A stretch of 64,000 nucleotides of DNA from Phorcus lineatus (lineage: Eukaryota; Mollusca; Gastropoda; Trochida; Trochidae), in assembly GCA_921293015.1 (NCBI GenBank), contig OV121081.1:55329877-55393876 (forward strand), read 5' to 3'. The notes beneath the pieces are model-generated. The model ran no database searches and had not been told where the DNA came from. It worked only from the letters and a program-made list of their open reading frames with translations. This document shows, piece after piece, positions 43,671 to 56,621 of the stretch; within the stretch, counting starts at the first letter, position 1, and every line of letters starts with the position of its first letter. The translations under genes and the position numbers were made by a program.

Positions 43671-45875
43671 CAATCTCATTAAAATAAAATCTAACATTGC
43701 TACACTACGTTACGCAGATCATAGATCTCACTCACAGGCTCGGATCATTAAAAAAAATTTGTAATTTTTTTTTTTGAGAACACCCCCTGAATAGAATTGT
43801 TCCTCTGTTAATAGTATATGGAAAGCCCAGACACTCCACTCGCCCCACCCGCTTTCTTGACCGAATGCTACAATAAATACGCACGCAATCAATATAAAAT
43901 CTATGCAGACATGATGTAAAATGATTTGCCTTTCTACTCCAACTCGCTTAAACAAATAAATCTTTGGGGTTATTTAAGGAGGACGGCCGAAAGACGATTT
44001 CCACGCCCAACTTAATGCTGATGGGACAAATGGCCGCCCGTCACCTTGACCTTACGGGGTGTGTGGCCGCAGTGACAGATCTCATTGGTTGCAAGAACGG
44101 AGAATTAGAGTTATCTGTTCCTAACTTTGCATCAAACCAATGAGATCTGTCGCTGCGGCCACACACCCCGTAAGGTCAAGGTGACGGGCGGCCATTTGTC
44201 CCATCGGCATTAAGTTGGGCGTGGAAATAACCCCAAAGATTTATTTGTTTAAGCGAGTTGGAGTAGAAAGGCAAATCATTTTACATCATGTCTGCATAGA
44301 TTTTATATTGATTGCGTGCGTATTTATTGTAGCATTCGGTCAAGAAAGCGGGTGGGGGCGAGTGGAGTGTCTGGCCTTTCCATATACTATTAAAGTCATA
44401 GTCTCATTTTTGTAAGGCAACTAAACTGAACTAATTATTCTTCACGAACAAAATCTGATCACTAACACAAATATTTCCTGTCGCGTTTGCAAAGATTTTC
44501 ATTTTTATGCCCGTTTTACAGTTTTGGATGAAGTAGCTTATTGGCGTAAGCCGTTTCAGACCGATGAGGCACCGAATCAAGTGCAATCCCATCGCGAGTG
44601 CGAAACACCGGAAATCTAGTAATTGTAACGCCGATACTTATGACAGACGATTTCTTCATTGAGTTAACCACCTTTTTGTTATTTCAGTATTTGAAAATGG
44701 GTAAGCTATTAGCTCTTTAAATTGGAAATTCAGCTGGGAAATTTTATGTGTTCTTCGTCACGGCCTTAGCGAAATGACGTGGTAAGGACTAACGCTCGCA
44801 AAACACGTAATATTAGGGTAGGGTAGGGTAGTTTGAATTTAATTATTGAGGGCTAGAATGCCTGCAGAGTTTTGAAAATTGTTGCAAACGTCAGGGGAAA
44901 GATTTCTGTGAGTGGTGAACTATTTGCCCTGCATGCATTACAATTTGCCTTGCAAAAATGAGACAATGACTTTAACAGAGGAACAATTCTATTCAGGGAG
45001 TGTTCTCAAAAAAAAATTTTTTTTTAATGATCCGAGGGCCTGTGATCTCACTAGGCTCCCTTACTCAAGCCGACAGGTTAACCTTTGCTTCCGTTTGACC
45101 TCAAAATGTCATTGGCTTACCGCAGATACCTAACAAGCCATCACAATGCGCGTCTCTTGGTTGCCTTCAAAGAGATTGCAAGTAATGGCGCAAGAAGAAG
45201 TTAAAACTCTTATAAATTTTCGATTTACAGAGAACAAGTTAAAGTCATTTGCATATGTCTATTAATACCATTTAACCCAGCAGATTTAGTTATAACATTT
45301 CAGTCTTTGACGAAACAAGGGTCAATCTCATTAACATATAAACGTCGCATATGACTAATATATAATTATCAAGAAACTTAGTATTGGTATTTGTACATGT
45401 TTTGGTTGTTTTTGTTTCTCAGCATGTTTATGATTAATTTGTTATACGAAATTTTAAATTATTCAACGATTACTACAAACTAAAAGACGAAACGTTTATT
45501 CAACGTAACTGTTTCCAGAAAAACATTTGGATTGATACGGTTTACTAAAGGATAACGTTGAGGAATGCAGTTTTTGCTTTGCGAAAGACAACTCCATAGC
45601 TTCGATTTAACTTGTTTGTCCAACAGACCAAGTTAGGGTAAATTGAATGTACACAAAATACATTAATTCGGAAAACATTCGGATATTTGTGGTTTCCGAG
45701 ATCTGAAAAGCGTACAAGCAAAATGCAACTCGCCGGCACCATAGATTACGGGGCGACTCGCTGATTGGCTGATTTGAAAATGTCAGAGGCAAACCTGACG
45801 GCTCACGTAACGGAGCCTGGTGAGATCTACAGGCGTAATGTAGTGGAGCATGTAGATTTCATTTCAATGAGATTG
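43671..45875. mobile_element. Nested 2.2 kb foldback DNA transposon
   Basis: Ends CAATCTCATTAAAATAAAAT and, inverted, CAATCTCATTGAAATGAAAT, flanked by GATCGAAAAC (43661-43670 and 45876-45885). This allows a 10-bp duplication, or 8 bp if the ends are CCAATCTC/GAGATTGG, so MULE-like or hAT-like. Inside are several inverted segments (43735-43805 against about 44965-45040; 43808-44090 against 44135-44393). No transposase frame seen. Confidence 0.82.
43808..44393. repeat. Large foldback inside the nested element
   Basis: Arms 43808-44090 and 44135-44393 with a 44-base loop. They are nearly identical when folded except for about 30 extra bases in the left arm (about 43977-44006). Includes CCCGTAAGGTCAAGGTGACG. 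Translating either arm yields the same chance peptide. Confidence 0.92.
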
Positions 45876-46074
45876 GATCGAAAACCGGACAGTGGCGCGC
45901 GTCAAATCGTCAAACGTAATTTTGGAGACTTATCTAAAACAGCCAGGAGGGCAGTTAGGAGTTGATAGTGTTTGTTAGGTTATATAACTAGTATCCATGT
46001 ATGTTGGACGTGATATGTACACCTCTGTGCATTTATAAGTCTGTTTTTAGATTTTCATGGAAAACCAGTATTTG

Positions 46075-46075
<1 letters not shown>

Positions 46076-46140
<65 letters not shown>
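46076..46140. repeat. (TA)n microsatellite
   Basis: About 28 TA units then (CA)4, replacing the sequence found at that point in the intact family C MITE. Confidence 0.95.
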
Positions 46141-46141
<1 letters not shown>

Positions 46142-46171
46142 ATATTTGAAAAAGAGTTCACAAGTATACAG

Positions 46172-46257
46172 TATTATATATTCAAAGACAAAAAATGACA
46201 CATAGCCATCATTACTCATTGGAGTAATGATGGCTATGTGTCATTTTTTGTCTTTGA

Positions 46258-46267
<10 letters not shown>
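46172..46267. repeat. Perfect 46-bp-arm hairpin in the TA tract
   Basis: Arms 46172-46217 and 46222-46267 around a 4-base loop, containing GACACATAGCCATCATTACT. TA runs lie on both sides. Confidence 0.93.
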
Positions 46268-46290
<23 letters not shown>

Positions 46291-47085
46291 TTTTTGGACA
46301 TGAAAAGTTAAGTTGTTTTGATTTTATATCACCACATATGATACTTAGGTTCGTATCAAAAGTAAATGATGTGTTATGAAAGTAACAGAGTGGCTCTCTA
46401 AGCTTTCGCCACGCAGAAGAAGATTGTATGGTCTTCATATAGACACTAGGGCAAAGGAATGTTCGCAAAATGGTTACAACTGATCAGTGTAGGGATACCA
46501 AAATATGGCCCTTTAACACAGTTACAACTGAGGTCTGCGGGACATTATGGGTTCCTAACAAGTTGTGTTCTATCTTTAAAGAAAAATTTATTTTTAAGAC
46601 ATGTGTTGAAAGGATGACCTAAAAGAGACCACACGTTGGAATATTTATAGTTTGTGAAGTCATTTTTATAGACTCTGTGACGAGAAAAGATTTTGTATTC
46701 ATGAAGAAACCTCCGGAAAGCGGCGGCTCTGTGGATAAGTGTTTAATATTCATGTGAATGACAAGCGATGGCCCGAAGCGGAAAGTATGATGGAGATAAT
46801 GATGTCAAATGTCAGATGATACACAGGGGCTGTGAAGAAAGAGACAATAAACAGATTAAATAATTTTACAAAAGAGAGCACAAGCCTCATGCTTTCAGAG
46901 ATGTGCATATCTATTCTAACTTATGAACTATCTTCTTGATCGCGTAGATTTTGAACATTTAAAATAAACACTCTTACAATGACCTTATCGTTAAACTAAA
47001 ATTTTAAGAATTACATAAAGCAATAACCTTAATACGGCAAAACAATGTGTATTGTGTCTTTAATAGGCATTTAGAAGCATCATTT

Positions 47086-47142
47086 GCTTGATAACGGTGT
47101 TAGTATCTACACCAAACTTCGCGCTCTTGCAATAAAGAAGTT
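47086..47142 (-). repeat. Dispersed short repeat
   Basis: Minus strand AACTTCTTTATTGCAAGAGC then GTTTGGTGTAGATACTAACA; similar copies at 49075-49195 and 61774-61833. Confidence 0.55.
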
Positions 47143-48221
47143 GAAAATCCATAGCTCTCTTTCTCGTTCAATGTGGAATGTTGGGTCCTATAGACCAATT
47201 TCTCGATTTTTAATACATAACTTATACCTATATTGTATTCACTTTTAGATCAAAGTCGAACTAATATGGAAATGCCCAACATTATGGTTTTATGGAAACA
47301 TTATGAGTATTCATATTGTCAAACGTGGACTTAACGGTGTTTCTACTAGTGACTAAGCGATATACTACAGTCGAAGAGGACCGGTATCAGGATCTCACAT
47401 CTCATATGAATAAATATCGAAGATAAAAAAACGAGAGTATTCATGTAAATGTCAAACTTACATCAATTACCTTATCAGGGGATTAAAATTGTCATCTTGT
47501 CAAATTAAAATCCTTTCTTTTGATCGTTTCTTAACAGGTTATCCTTAGTTTGTTGTTTGCGCTTTTCAAGTAATGCATTCTTTCTAAAAAATATCCTTAA
47601 TATCTATATAAATGAAGTAAGGTAGCTTTGGTATCATTATTATTGTTATTAAACTACTTATCGGTTCTTTTGCAGGAGATATTGGGGGAATAGTCTTCTA
47701 AGTAAACGACGCTTCAATGCAAATTCGTTGACATTAGAGTGAAAAGCCGTGTACTTCGAACTAAAATAGACATACAGTTTATTTCGGTATATTTTATGCA
47801 AATGATGACAGTCGGTTTCTTTATTCTTTTTCTCATTTATTTCAACGTATTATACTTAATTGGTGCATTAGAATCATAAAAGACTATATCATCGATTTTT
47901 TTTCCCTTACGTTTTTCATTACCTCTTTGCATTAGTATCAACTATAAGACGGATATTTATTAGATCGTTTTATCATTTTTCTTGGTATGCGACTGTTGTT
48001 GTCGAAAATGATTCAAACTTGTTTTATTCGGACAAAATCCATTCGAATAAACTGTTTCATTTAAAAAAACAGTGCATGTTTTTCAAAATGTGTTGTCAGT
48101 TTTATTAAAACAAACAGTGACGTCAAAGCTTCTGGAGTAAGCCGGACCCAACCCTATTTGGGAGACATAAATTATCAGTCACAGTCGACATCTTGCAATA
48201 TGACACTTCTAAACGTTTGAA

Positions 48222-48381
48222 GAGAATACACATTGCTTTCAGAAAATAAACTACAATGTATATTTGTATCCTTAGTATTTAATGGTATTAGATACATGTT
48301 TGCAGAGAATACACATTGCTTTCAGAACATATACTACAATGTATTTGTATCCTTCGTATTTAATGGTATTAGATACATGTT
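48222..48381. repeat. Tandem duplication, about 80 bp twice
   Basis: Both copies contain AGAGAATACACATTGCTTTC and ATTTAATGGTATTAGATACA with few differences. Confidence 0.85.
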
Positions 48382-49074
48382 ATGAAAGATCTGCCTTGAT
48401 TCACTATAAGTCAGGTAGAAAGTATATATTATATCGAGTTACGTAGCTGAAGCCAAAGTTAGAGGTACAGATGCGCTCGTTATATATAACCTATGAACAC
48501 TACCAACTGATATGTTTCTTTTTGTCTGCTTTAGAAAAAATTACAACATTTTTACGAGTCTCTTAAAGTACTAATTACATCCTTGGTTGTCGAATAAATT
48601 GTTTTCTTATATGAAAGCCATGAGCCATATTTGATCTTTGACACACAAATATTTTGACGTTACCAATCCATTTGTACTTTATTTTATAAAAAGGTCATTC
48701 AAGGAAATCGGAAAATTGAAACTGCGTTTCTCAAGTCATGACTCATTAGGGGTAGGGAATCAGCCTATCAAACTCCCATTAAGCACGTCAATCATGCCTC
48801 AAGCCCCGCCCATCCTTTCTGCTTTCAGAGACGATGACCGCGAGCAAATCGAAATTATCTTTGCAAATTGTATATAAAGTTGAGGGGCATAGTGAATTTA
48901 AACTCAGCATAACTACGAGTTGGTTGGCTTCGTTTTTATAAATCCTTGGTGGCTGAGTGGTGAAGCTGCTAAGATATCATATGTCGACTCATCCCGAAAA
49001 CATAATAAACTGGAATCGGGGCGAGTCGAGATATAGAGACCCAAAATATACGAAGACGAGGAATTTTATTGATT

Positions 49075-49195
49075 ATTAACTTCCATAACTACGTCTCGGT
49101 AAAGGTTCTTAAAGACTTGAAAACGGTGTAAGAACCTATACCGAAACGTCGCTATCAGTATAATAAAGAAGTTGATAATCTATAAAATTCCTTGT
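49075..49195. repeat. Dispersed imperfect inverted repeat
   Basis: Minus strand AACTTCTTTATTATACTGAT, GCGACGTTTCGGTATAGGTT; its two halves fold on each other (TTGATTATTAACTTC against GAAGTTGATAATC). Confidence 0.55.
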
Positions 49196-52100
49196 CTTCG
49201 TTAAAACTAACAACAGAATGCCACTCAAATAACCCCAAATATAACATCGTTATGTAGAAATAAAATATACTATTATTATCAGCTTGGTTGACATGTGGCA
49301 TAATTTGTAACTTCAACGTCTCTCATAAATTTTGGACCAGTGTTTACGTCGTTTTGTTTGAATATTGCGTGTAAAAAGAGTATGAAAAGTAAAAGAAATT
49401 TATATGCCTGAGCTCGGTCCTTTGATGTTTTGTTGAACAAATTCGATAAGACTTATGCAGTCCGGTTGTACTCATTGGCATTATCCGGCGGCTGATTTAT
49501 CTAGGTGCCAGACCCTAAAGATTTAAAACCATTGAGAAGACCAGCATACTTGACTTTGGGAAACTGAATCTTAGTCTCTTTTTCATTGTATTCCTTTAAG
49601 TCAAAACTTCAGATATTTTTTACTAAATTTTCATAACAGAATCTACGAGTAACTGCTAGTCTAGCAGAGGAGTATTAAAGTTGAAAGAACAAAATTATTA
49701 AATGGACATAATTTCAAGCTTTCGTGTTGGCGTTTGTTGATGGTCTCATGCACATGTAGATACGACCAAAGTGTTTGTATGTATAAACGAGGTTGGCCTG
49801 TCAAAGGGTCATAGGGGCTCTCGGTTGACTCGTGACTCGAATATAAACATCAAACACGAATGTCATCTTGCTTCTTAAGATTTATATGCATGCATGCATT
49901 TAGATTGGCGTATCAGTTTGAATTTTATGTGTATCTGAAGTTTTGTTTTACTCTTGAAAAAAGTCTAAATATAAAATCAGTTTTCAAAACCTGGCAGTTG
50001 AGTGGATAAGATGTTAGTACTGTCAGTGTCATCGCCTGCTGTCTTTCTTTGAGGGTGCGAGTTGATTCCTGCTAGCCCCGGGCAAATTCAAGAATTTGTA
50101 TCTTTACAGATAGTGTCAACTAAGAAAGAACAATCATTCATTTATAGTCACTCTCAAATATGAAGTTTAATTTTCTCTAGCCACTGCTTGTAAAGTATTA
50201 TTTCGTAAGTTCATTTGATAAACCGAAACAAATACAGAAACGGTTCTCCTATCAACAATATTAATAGTTCATGTTTTAAACCGACCAAGACCGTTTGAAT
50301 ATACTTGTTAAGGTTTTGTTCATGGTTATTTCCTCTTATGTTTCTTGGTATAAGATCATTGATTATTTCGTAATCAGAGCTACTGTTTCCTCCTATAAAT
50401 AAGTGGTCAAATGTCTATCACATTATTAAACCAGATATCTCCGGGGTTGACCTGCCCCACGGCACGGCGCGATAACAGTGTTTTGATAAGGGTTGTGTTT
50501 TCCTAAAGGAACTATTTAAATCGTTATCTTCAATGTCATTGTTGATAAATTATGCCATACATTAGGTAAACAAGGAGAAAGGGGGGCATTTAACTGATTG
50601 TTGCATGTTTTAAAAGGTTTTAACGTGACTCGGCAATCGAAATATCTATATGTTTCATTTTCCAGTAATTGATTTCTTAGAAATTGATAATATAAGTTCA
50701 AATGCTCTGTTAATATTACACGAGTAAGTACAAATTTATATATTTGTCATTATTGATTTCTAAATTGAACAGGAAATTTATGATGATAATTTATAGCTGT
50801 AGAATAATTCTTGACAAATATCTCTTCATCTTCAAGGAAATAAGTAAAGGAAATGAAGTATTTACATTAATCATGAAGCAGTCCAGACTTCAGTAAACAG
50901 GACATCTTTAGAGGTCGCCGACACCAATCGAGGTCAACTTGACAAAAAGCGATCCACTAACTGTTACAGGATTCAGATAGTTATCTAACATAATGTAAAT
51001 ATCATAAAACGCCGCTTCAGGAATTAACGGTAGATTTGTCAATACGATTCCTATATTTATATTTCATTTACATCTTAATTATGTCTACGCGTTCAAATAA
51101 CATGATATGATTCGGGTTCAAGAACTAGGGTTAATGTACGCCTACTAACAAAGTGTACCCCGTACCAAAAGACTTGACCAAATATTTATTGAAGTCAATG
51201 CGATTATAATATGTCTTAACATATTCATCTTTCTGTTTTTGAGTGGTAAGTAAAAAAGTTGTACCTTTAATGACAATTTAAACGTTATGAAAAAAAGGTT
51301 TCATATAAAATCATTCTCGATAGATTCACATGTATTTATCTAGATGATAAAGCTGTGATCATGTAAGGAAGGAGTTCAGTCATTCTGTCCCAACAGAGCT
51401 TTGATGAATTCCTTTACACCCTCTGTCCCCAAACAAGCGTTTCTCAGTCTAGAAATGTAGAAGTTTGATTAGATGAAGTCAAAGTTAGTTGTGCAATCAT
51501 CGAGGCCGTTTTAAAAGTTATCATTCGAAACGCCCCTCAACTTTATTTGAGTGTGCACTTTGCGCTTTCTATCAAAAGTGATTTGAGTGTTAAGTCATTT
51601 TGTTTTGATAAAGTAGTATTTTAAATAACATTCCAAAAGTTGTGAAAAAAATGACTTTTTGAAGAAAAAACATTCCCTTTAAAAAAACTGTAAGTCAAAG
51701 CTGTGGTCAATGAGTTATTTCTGTGAAAAAAAGCTCAAATGTTTCTTTTACTGTAGTTCTGCAACAATGCCTCAGTCTCTACATAGCATGGTTCTGTAGA
51801 AGAGGAATTGGATATGTTGATAGTTTAGAGAGAAGCATGTACACAAAATGTGGAAATGATGTACATGTATAAGTCTACCAAAGTGTCAGTCGGCTTTGCG
51901 TATCTATAATATGTATAGAGATGCAAAACGCATACTCTTTTTAAATAATTGTATTTTAAAGAAGTGAACTTACTTTTAACGAAACTGTTTGGATTAGAGT
52001 GAATGGAATACAAAAACTAAGCAGAGCAAAACATATGGGAAGATTCTGAGTACTGCTTGCAAATGGAATCCCATAAGATTAAGGAGAAAATATATATCCC

Positions 52101-54314
52101 CTCCCCCTTGTTTTAGTTATGCTCTATAAGATTAATTTGAAGGGGCGTTGCACAAAACAACCTTAAAGTGATAAAGAGTATATTTCATTCATATGTTTGC
52201 TTTATTAAGGTCACAATATACCATATGTCCTGATTAAAGTTCAAATGACCTCCCTTAACTTTCATCATTATCTATAAAATGCCAAAATTACGACATTTTC
52301 TTGTTTTCAATGATACTCGAAACGGCACTACAGTGTATATATGTTAAGAAGTCGAAATTATTTGTCCCGTTTATGAAATTATATTGGTTAAGTGGCTTCC
52401 TTAACACTACCAACCCATATTTGGATTTGTGTCAGCTGTAAATAAGGTTGAGTCAACGGCGTGCGCCATGGTCCTGTTTTCGACCACAAACCACGACCTA
52501 AAGATAAGTATTAAGATGCTGAATTTCAGAGGGAATTACTATTTCTTGATAAGTAACATCACTTATGATGAAGTTTGACATGTTTGACACCAACAACATA
52601 TTCTGTGCATCTTTAACACTCAGGTTAACATTAGTGACATCCTCACAAAAATATACTAAGGCTACCTTAGTGGTTAAGGTTACCTTAGAATTTTGTTCAA
52701 CAGGACCGAGATACGGTTGGTCAGTATATGTGAGGATCTCCGAAATGTCTCTAGAGTCACGCCTTCACCTGTAGTATATGTTGTCTGGTGTCCGAGGACA
52801 AAAAAATAATTCTATTGATATGAAAATCGCTTAAAGGTATCATTATTAACAAAGTAAAAGATTAAGATTTGTTAAAATCCTTAATTCATACAATGAATAC
52901 AATTACGTCGTCACCGAATGAAATGACCCGGAATTGGCCAATTTTGAAATTTTCACTCTAGTCCAGTTTCCATTCTTAGTCATTTATGAATCATGTGAAA
53001 ATATTATTTGAGAGGTGATTATTATGCTTGTATCATTTTTCAATGATTGAGAGTTGCATTCCATATCAATTTGTTTTCCTTTAAAAACAAATATTCAAAT
53101 GCAATAGTATTAAATGTAATCTAAGTAGGTAAAGGAGTTATATTCGGCAATAAAAGGGCACAGAGTATGTTGTTCGAGTCAAATAAGTCAAACTTAATAA
53201 ATGGTGTTATTTTATCTAGAAGTTGTGGTGATATCTGAAAATTACCACGATAAAGAATGTTAGTTCAGAAAAGTGACAATAAACAGCACAATTCGTCATT
53301 TGTGATCGAAAACCGGACAATATAATTATTTTGGCATTGTAGATAAACAATGCAAGTTTATGGAGGCGATCTTACTCAGGAAATGTGTAATTGTAACTCT
53401 TATTCAAGCCATATAATAAAACATGATAATTCTCTGCGTCAGTTTAATCATTATTGGAAGGATATGCCACTAAAACTCAAAATCAGTATTTTTCTTCTGT
53501 CAGCTACATATCGCATTCTTTATAAACTATTATATACGAAGATTCAACCGTTTACTTTTCATTTTCCATTTCATTATATTCAATGTGTTCTTTGTGTGGC
53601 TATCAATCATTTCCATTTTTAACATATCCAGTAGAATTATCACACTCATAGTATTATAAAACTTAGTTTTACTAAGATTCTTATCTAAGACAACATCATA
53701 GTTTTGTTCAACCTGTTACATATTTTAATCTTCTTAGGACAAAAAACTTCACCATCCATGATATCTCTACTTGACGTGTTAAATATATCCTGTCCACGTT
53801 TATTTTTCATAAATGTACAATGTAGTTATATTGTAAGAATTCGCCTGTTATCATCACATTAAGTGTTCCATTTTAGGAACGTATTTGTGTACATTTGCTT
53901 ATCATTGTGGACATATACTAAATTACATTTCATCTTAAAGAATGTCACTTATTTTAGAAAGGCGCGGTGTTCATTATATATTATATTAGCTTTAACAATC
54001 ATTTTATTCCCATGACAATCATCATCTTAACATACTTGCATTAAAAAGCATCCACAATCTGTCTTTGATTATCTTACCTCGGTAGAAACGTCGCGTTACA
54101 TATAATATTGACGTAGCCTCAGGGTTCTGGGACGGAACCCAGCCTGGACAATGTTGTTTTTATTCTGTAAAAATACTTTGATAATGTTATATATTTTTTG
54201 AAAATAATTTTGAAAAACTGAATTCATGTCTCAGCGTAACAGTTTTTATTTGTTATTACACTCTTCATTAATCTGATTGCAGTGGATCTGTCTTAAAATT
54301 TTAGTCTGATGTTG

Positions 54315-54382
54315 TTGAATTAAATGTAACTCAAAAGTAATTCAACATTCAGCTTTTGTCAGTTCTTCCTTATTTTCTCACG

Positions 54383-54433
<51 letters not shown>

Positions 54434-54545
54434 ATATTTGATATGCATGACGTGTCCTTGGTCGATAAGTAATATGACGTGAGAAAATAAGGAAGAACTG
54501 ACAAAAGCTGAATGTTGAATTACTTTTGAGTTACATTTAATTCAA
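54315..54545. repeat. 74-bp-arm perfect hairpin around a TA tract
   Basis: Arms 54315-54388 and 54472-54545 (core CAGCTTTTGTCAGTTCTTCC) are exact inverted copies; the loop is a (TA)n run of about 22 units plus about 40 unique bases. Confidence 0.94.
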
Positions 54546-54738
54546 ATTGAGTTACTATATATATATATATGAACCACAAAATGGTTGCATATAAAAGCGA
54601 CCAACAATCAGGTTTGGATTCTGAAATTAGCACAACACCAAAATCCTGTACTTTTTTCTTTGCTTTCACTGACAACCACTCAAGCATCGCCATTCCATCT
54701 CTCACGATGTTACTGGTGTAGACAAGGTGGGAGTTACA

Positions 54739-55140
54739 TGTCCAGGTAAGATTACCTGCTTTTATTGTGATTATCTCGGAGGCTTTGTGTAACTGTAGTT
54801 ACTTACATCGTGTGAGGAATACAGAGAAGGAACTGACAGAGCGTGGTGGAATGATAATGTAGTATTTTCTTCTTGTCATCTTCTGTAAGATTGTTATGAA
54901 ACGTAATAATTGTACGTATTTTCCATTACTTTGGGCCACAACAACACAATCCTCCAATTCATCTTCAATTATCTTACCTATGAAGACTAGTTAAGAGTAT
55001 GTGTCCAGGTAAAATTACCTGGTCTGTTACCTGCTGTTATTTTGCTTATCTCCAGGTCTATACTTGGTTACATACATCTTGAATACAACTCAAAGAAGAA
55101 ACCAACAGAGCGTGGTGGAATGATAATGGCAGTATTCTAC
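54739..55140. repeat. Direct repeat, two copies about 265 bp apart
   Basis: TGTCCAGGTAA(G/A)ATTACCTG and ACAGAGCGTGGTGGAATGAT occur in both, at 54739-54870 and 55003-55140. Confidence 0.75.
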
Positions 55141-56560
55141 CTGTAAACACGTTCTCATCATTTCCCCCACAGTGGACATCATGAATTTTACTTTTCAAGA
55201 TTTTGACTGGCTTTAGGAATTTTCCTCTTAAAGGGTGTTTTGGATAAGTAGGGATAGACGTTACTAGATTTTCTTGTATATGACTGAATCGCATTACGGG
55301 TTACTTTTTGTATTCAATCGCTGCTTATCCGACCTTTCAAATGTCATTGCACCTCTTAACAAAACACCCTTTAATAATACCCCGTAATATGAGGGTCTGA
55401 ATACGCTCTTGGCCTTTTGATGGTTTATTACATAACATGGGACAAAGTATTTTCAAATTATTTTTCAAAATCTTATCTGAAATTGATACGCGTGAGTTGC
55501 ATAAATCCGTTTGATACCAGAAAATAACACAGTATAACATGGACATGCACTGGGTGACATGAGCTTACTTCGCGCCGACCCAAAAGCCTATCTTTGTTAC
55601 TTTAAACAGCAATAATGAAACAAAATCGTGAAGGAATAACACTTTTGGCGAGGTTGAAACTTATAGGTTTTCGGGTGTATCATTTATGGCCCAGTACCAT
55701 AAGACAGCATTTCCATGATACAGGATTTTTAACTAAACAATGCTGTCCAGTCCTAATTAATTAATGAATTGACCCAATTCAGAGTTAAGTCGAACATGCT
55801 ATCGGTACCAAATTTGTGTATTGATGAAATTTAAATAAATTGTGGGATGGATACAAGTCGTGGTAACATTGAATTTCATTATAAAGTGCAGTTGACCATT
55901 GACTGCTATCCTCTGAAATCTGTCACACAGTTGTCTTCATTCAAATAAATTGTTTCTTTTTGAGGGCGAATACAATGTTTAATACATAATACATAATACC
56001 CGTAGATAATGTGCTGTTTATACACGACAATGTTACAGATTACAACTTCTTGGTTAATTTCACACAACGTTTCTGAGCTACTCTTTGCCTTTCTTCAAAT
56101 AGACTTAAATCATAGACTCCATTAATGAATCCATAAATCCATACCCTAACCCCTGTTGTCTTTTCTATCTGTGCCTTACCACTAATGCAAAGGGTACAAC
56201 TTTGACCTGTAAGTAGTGAACCCGAAAATATGTTGTTTGAAGCGTTCTGTCTTTTTGGAATTATGTTTTATTGTAAGATAGCATGACTGCCTTTGTTCGT
56301 TTTTTATCACCGTGCGATTTCAAGTACCATTGGTAGATTTGTTATAGTTTAAGAACTTGCAAAACTTGCATGGACTGTCTGACAACAATAGGCCTCTGAT
56401 TAAACATACTTGATTTTTGAATTTTACATAAGTTCTCATTCCGTAACCAATGCAATACGATTTATTATGGTTACCAAGAGAATGATTGTTATGAAATGTT
56501 CTTCTTATTTTACCCGTCTATGTTTTTTATGTGCAAATAGGTATTGATTTTTGTATTTTT

Positions 56561-56621
<61 letters not shown>

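Larger units (their letters stand above)
43504..46401. mobile_element. TTAA MITE (family C) split by a nested insertion
   Basis: Left part 43504-43670 and right part 45886-46401 match the two halves of the 38570-39047 element. Between them sits a 2.2 kb element. The right part also has a TA run, a 46-bp hairpin, and a right border changed from TTAA to CTAA. Confidence 0.88.
46402..54314. other. Gene-poor intergenic region
   Basis: AT-rich. Contains dispersed 'AACTTCTTTATTGCAA' type repeats near 47086-47142 and 49075-49195, an 83-bp tandem duplication at 48222-48381 and a one-ended family B MITE fragment from about 53150. No coding exon recognised. Confidence 0.5.

Noticed and set aside
43728-44415. 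Two ORFs sharing KRVGVERQIILHHVCIDFIL
   Set aside because: The shared peptide comes only from the two arms of a palindrome, read on opposite strands.
44815-44832. Telomere-like GGGTA repeats
   Set aside because: Only about three TAGGG units, far too few, and within a transposon.
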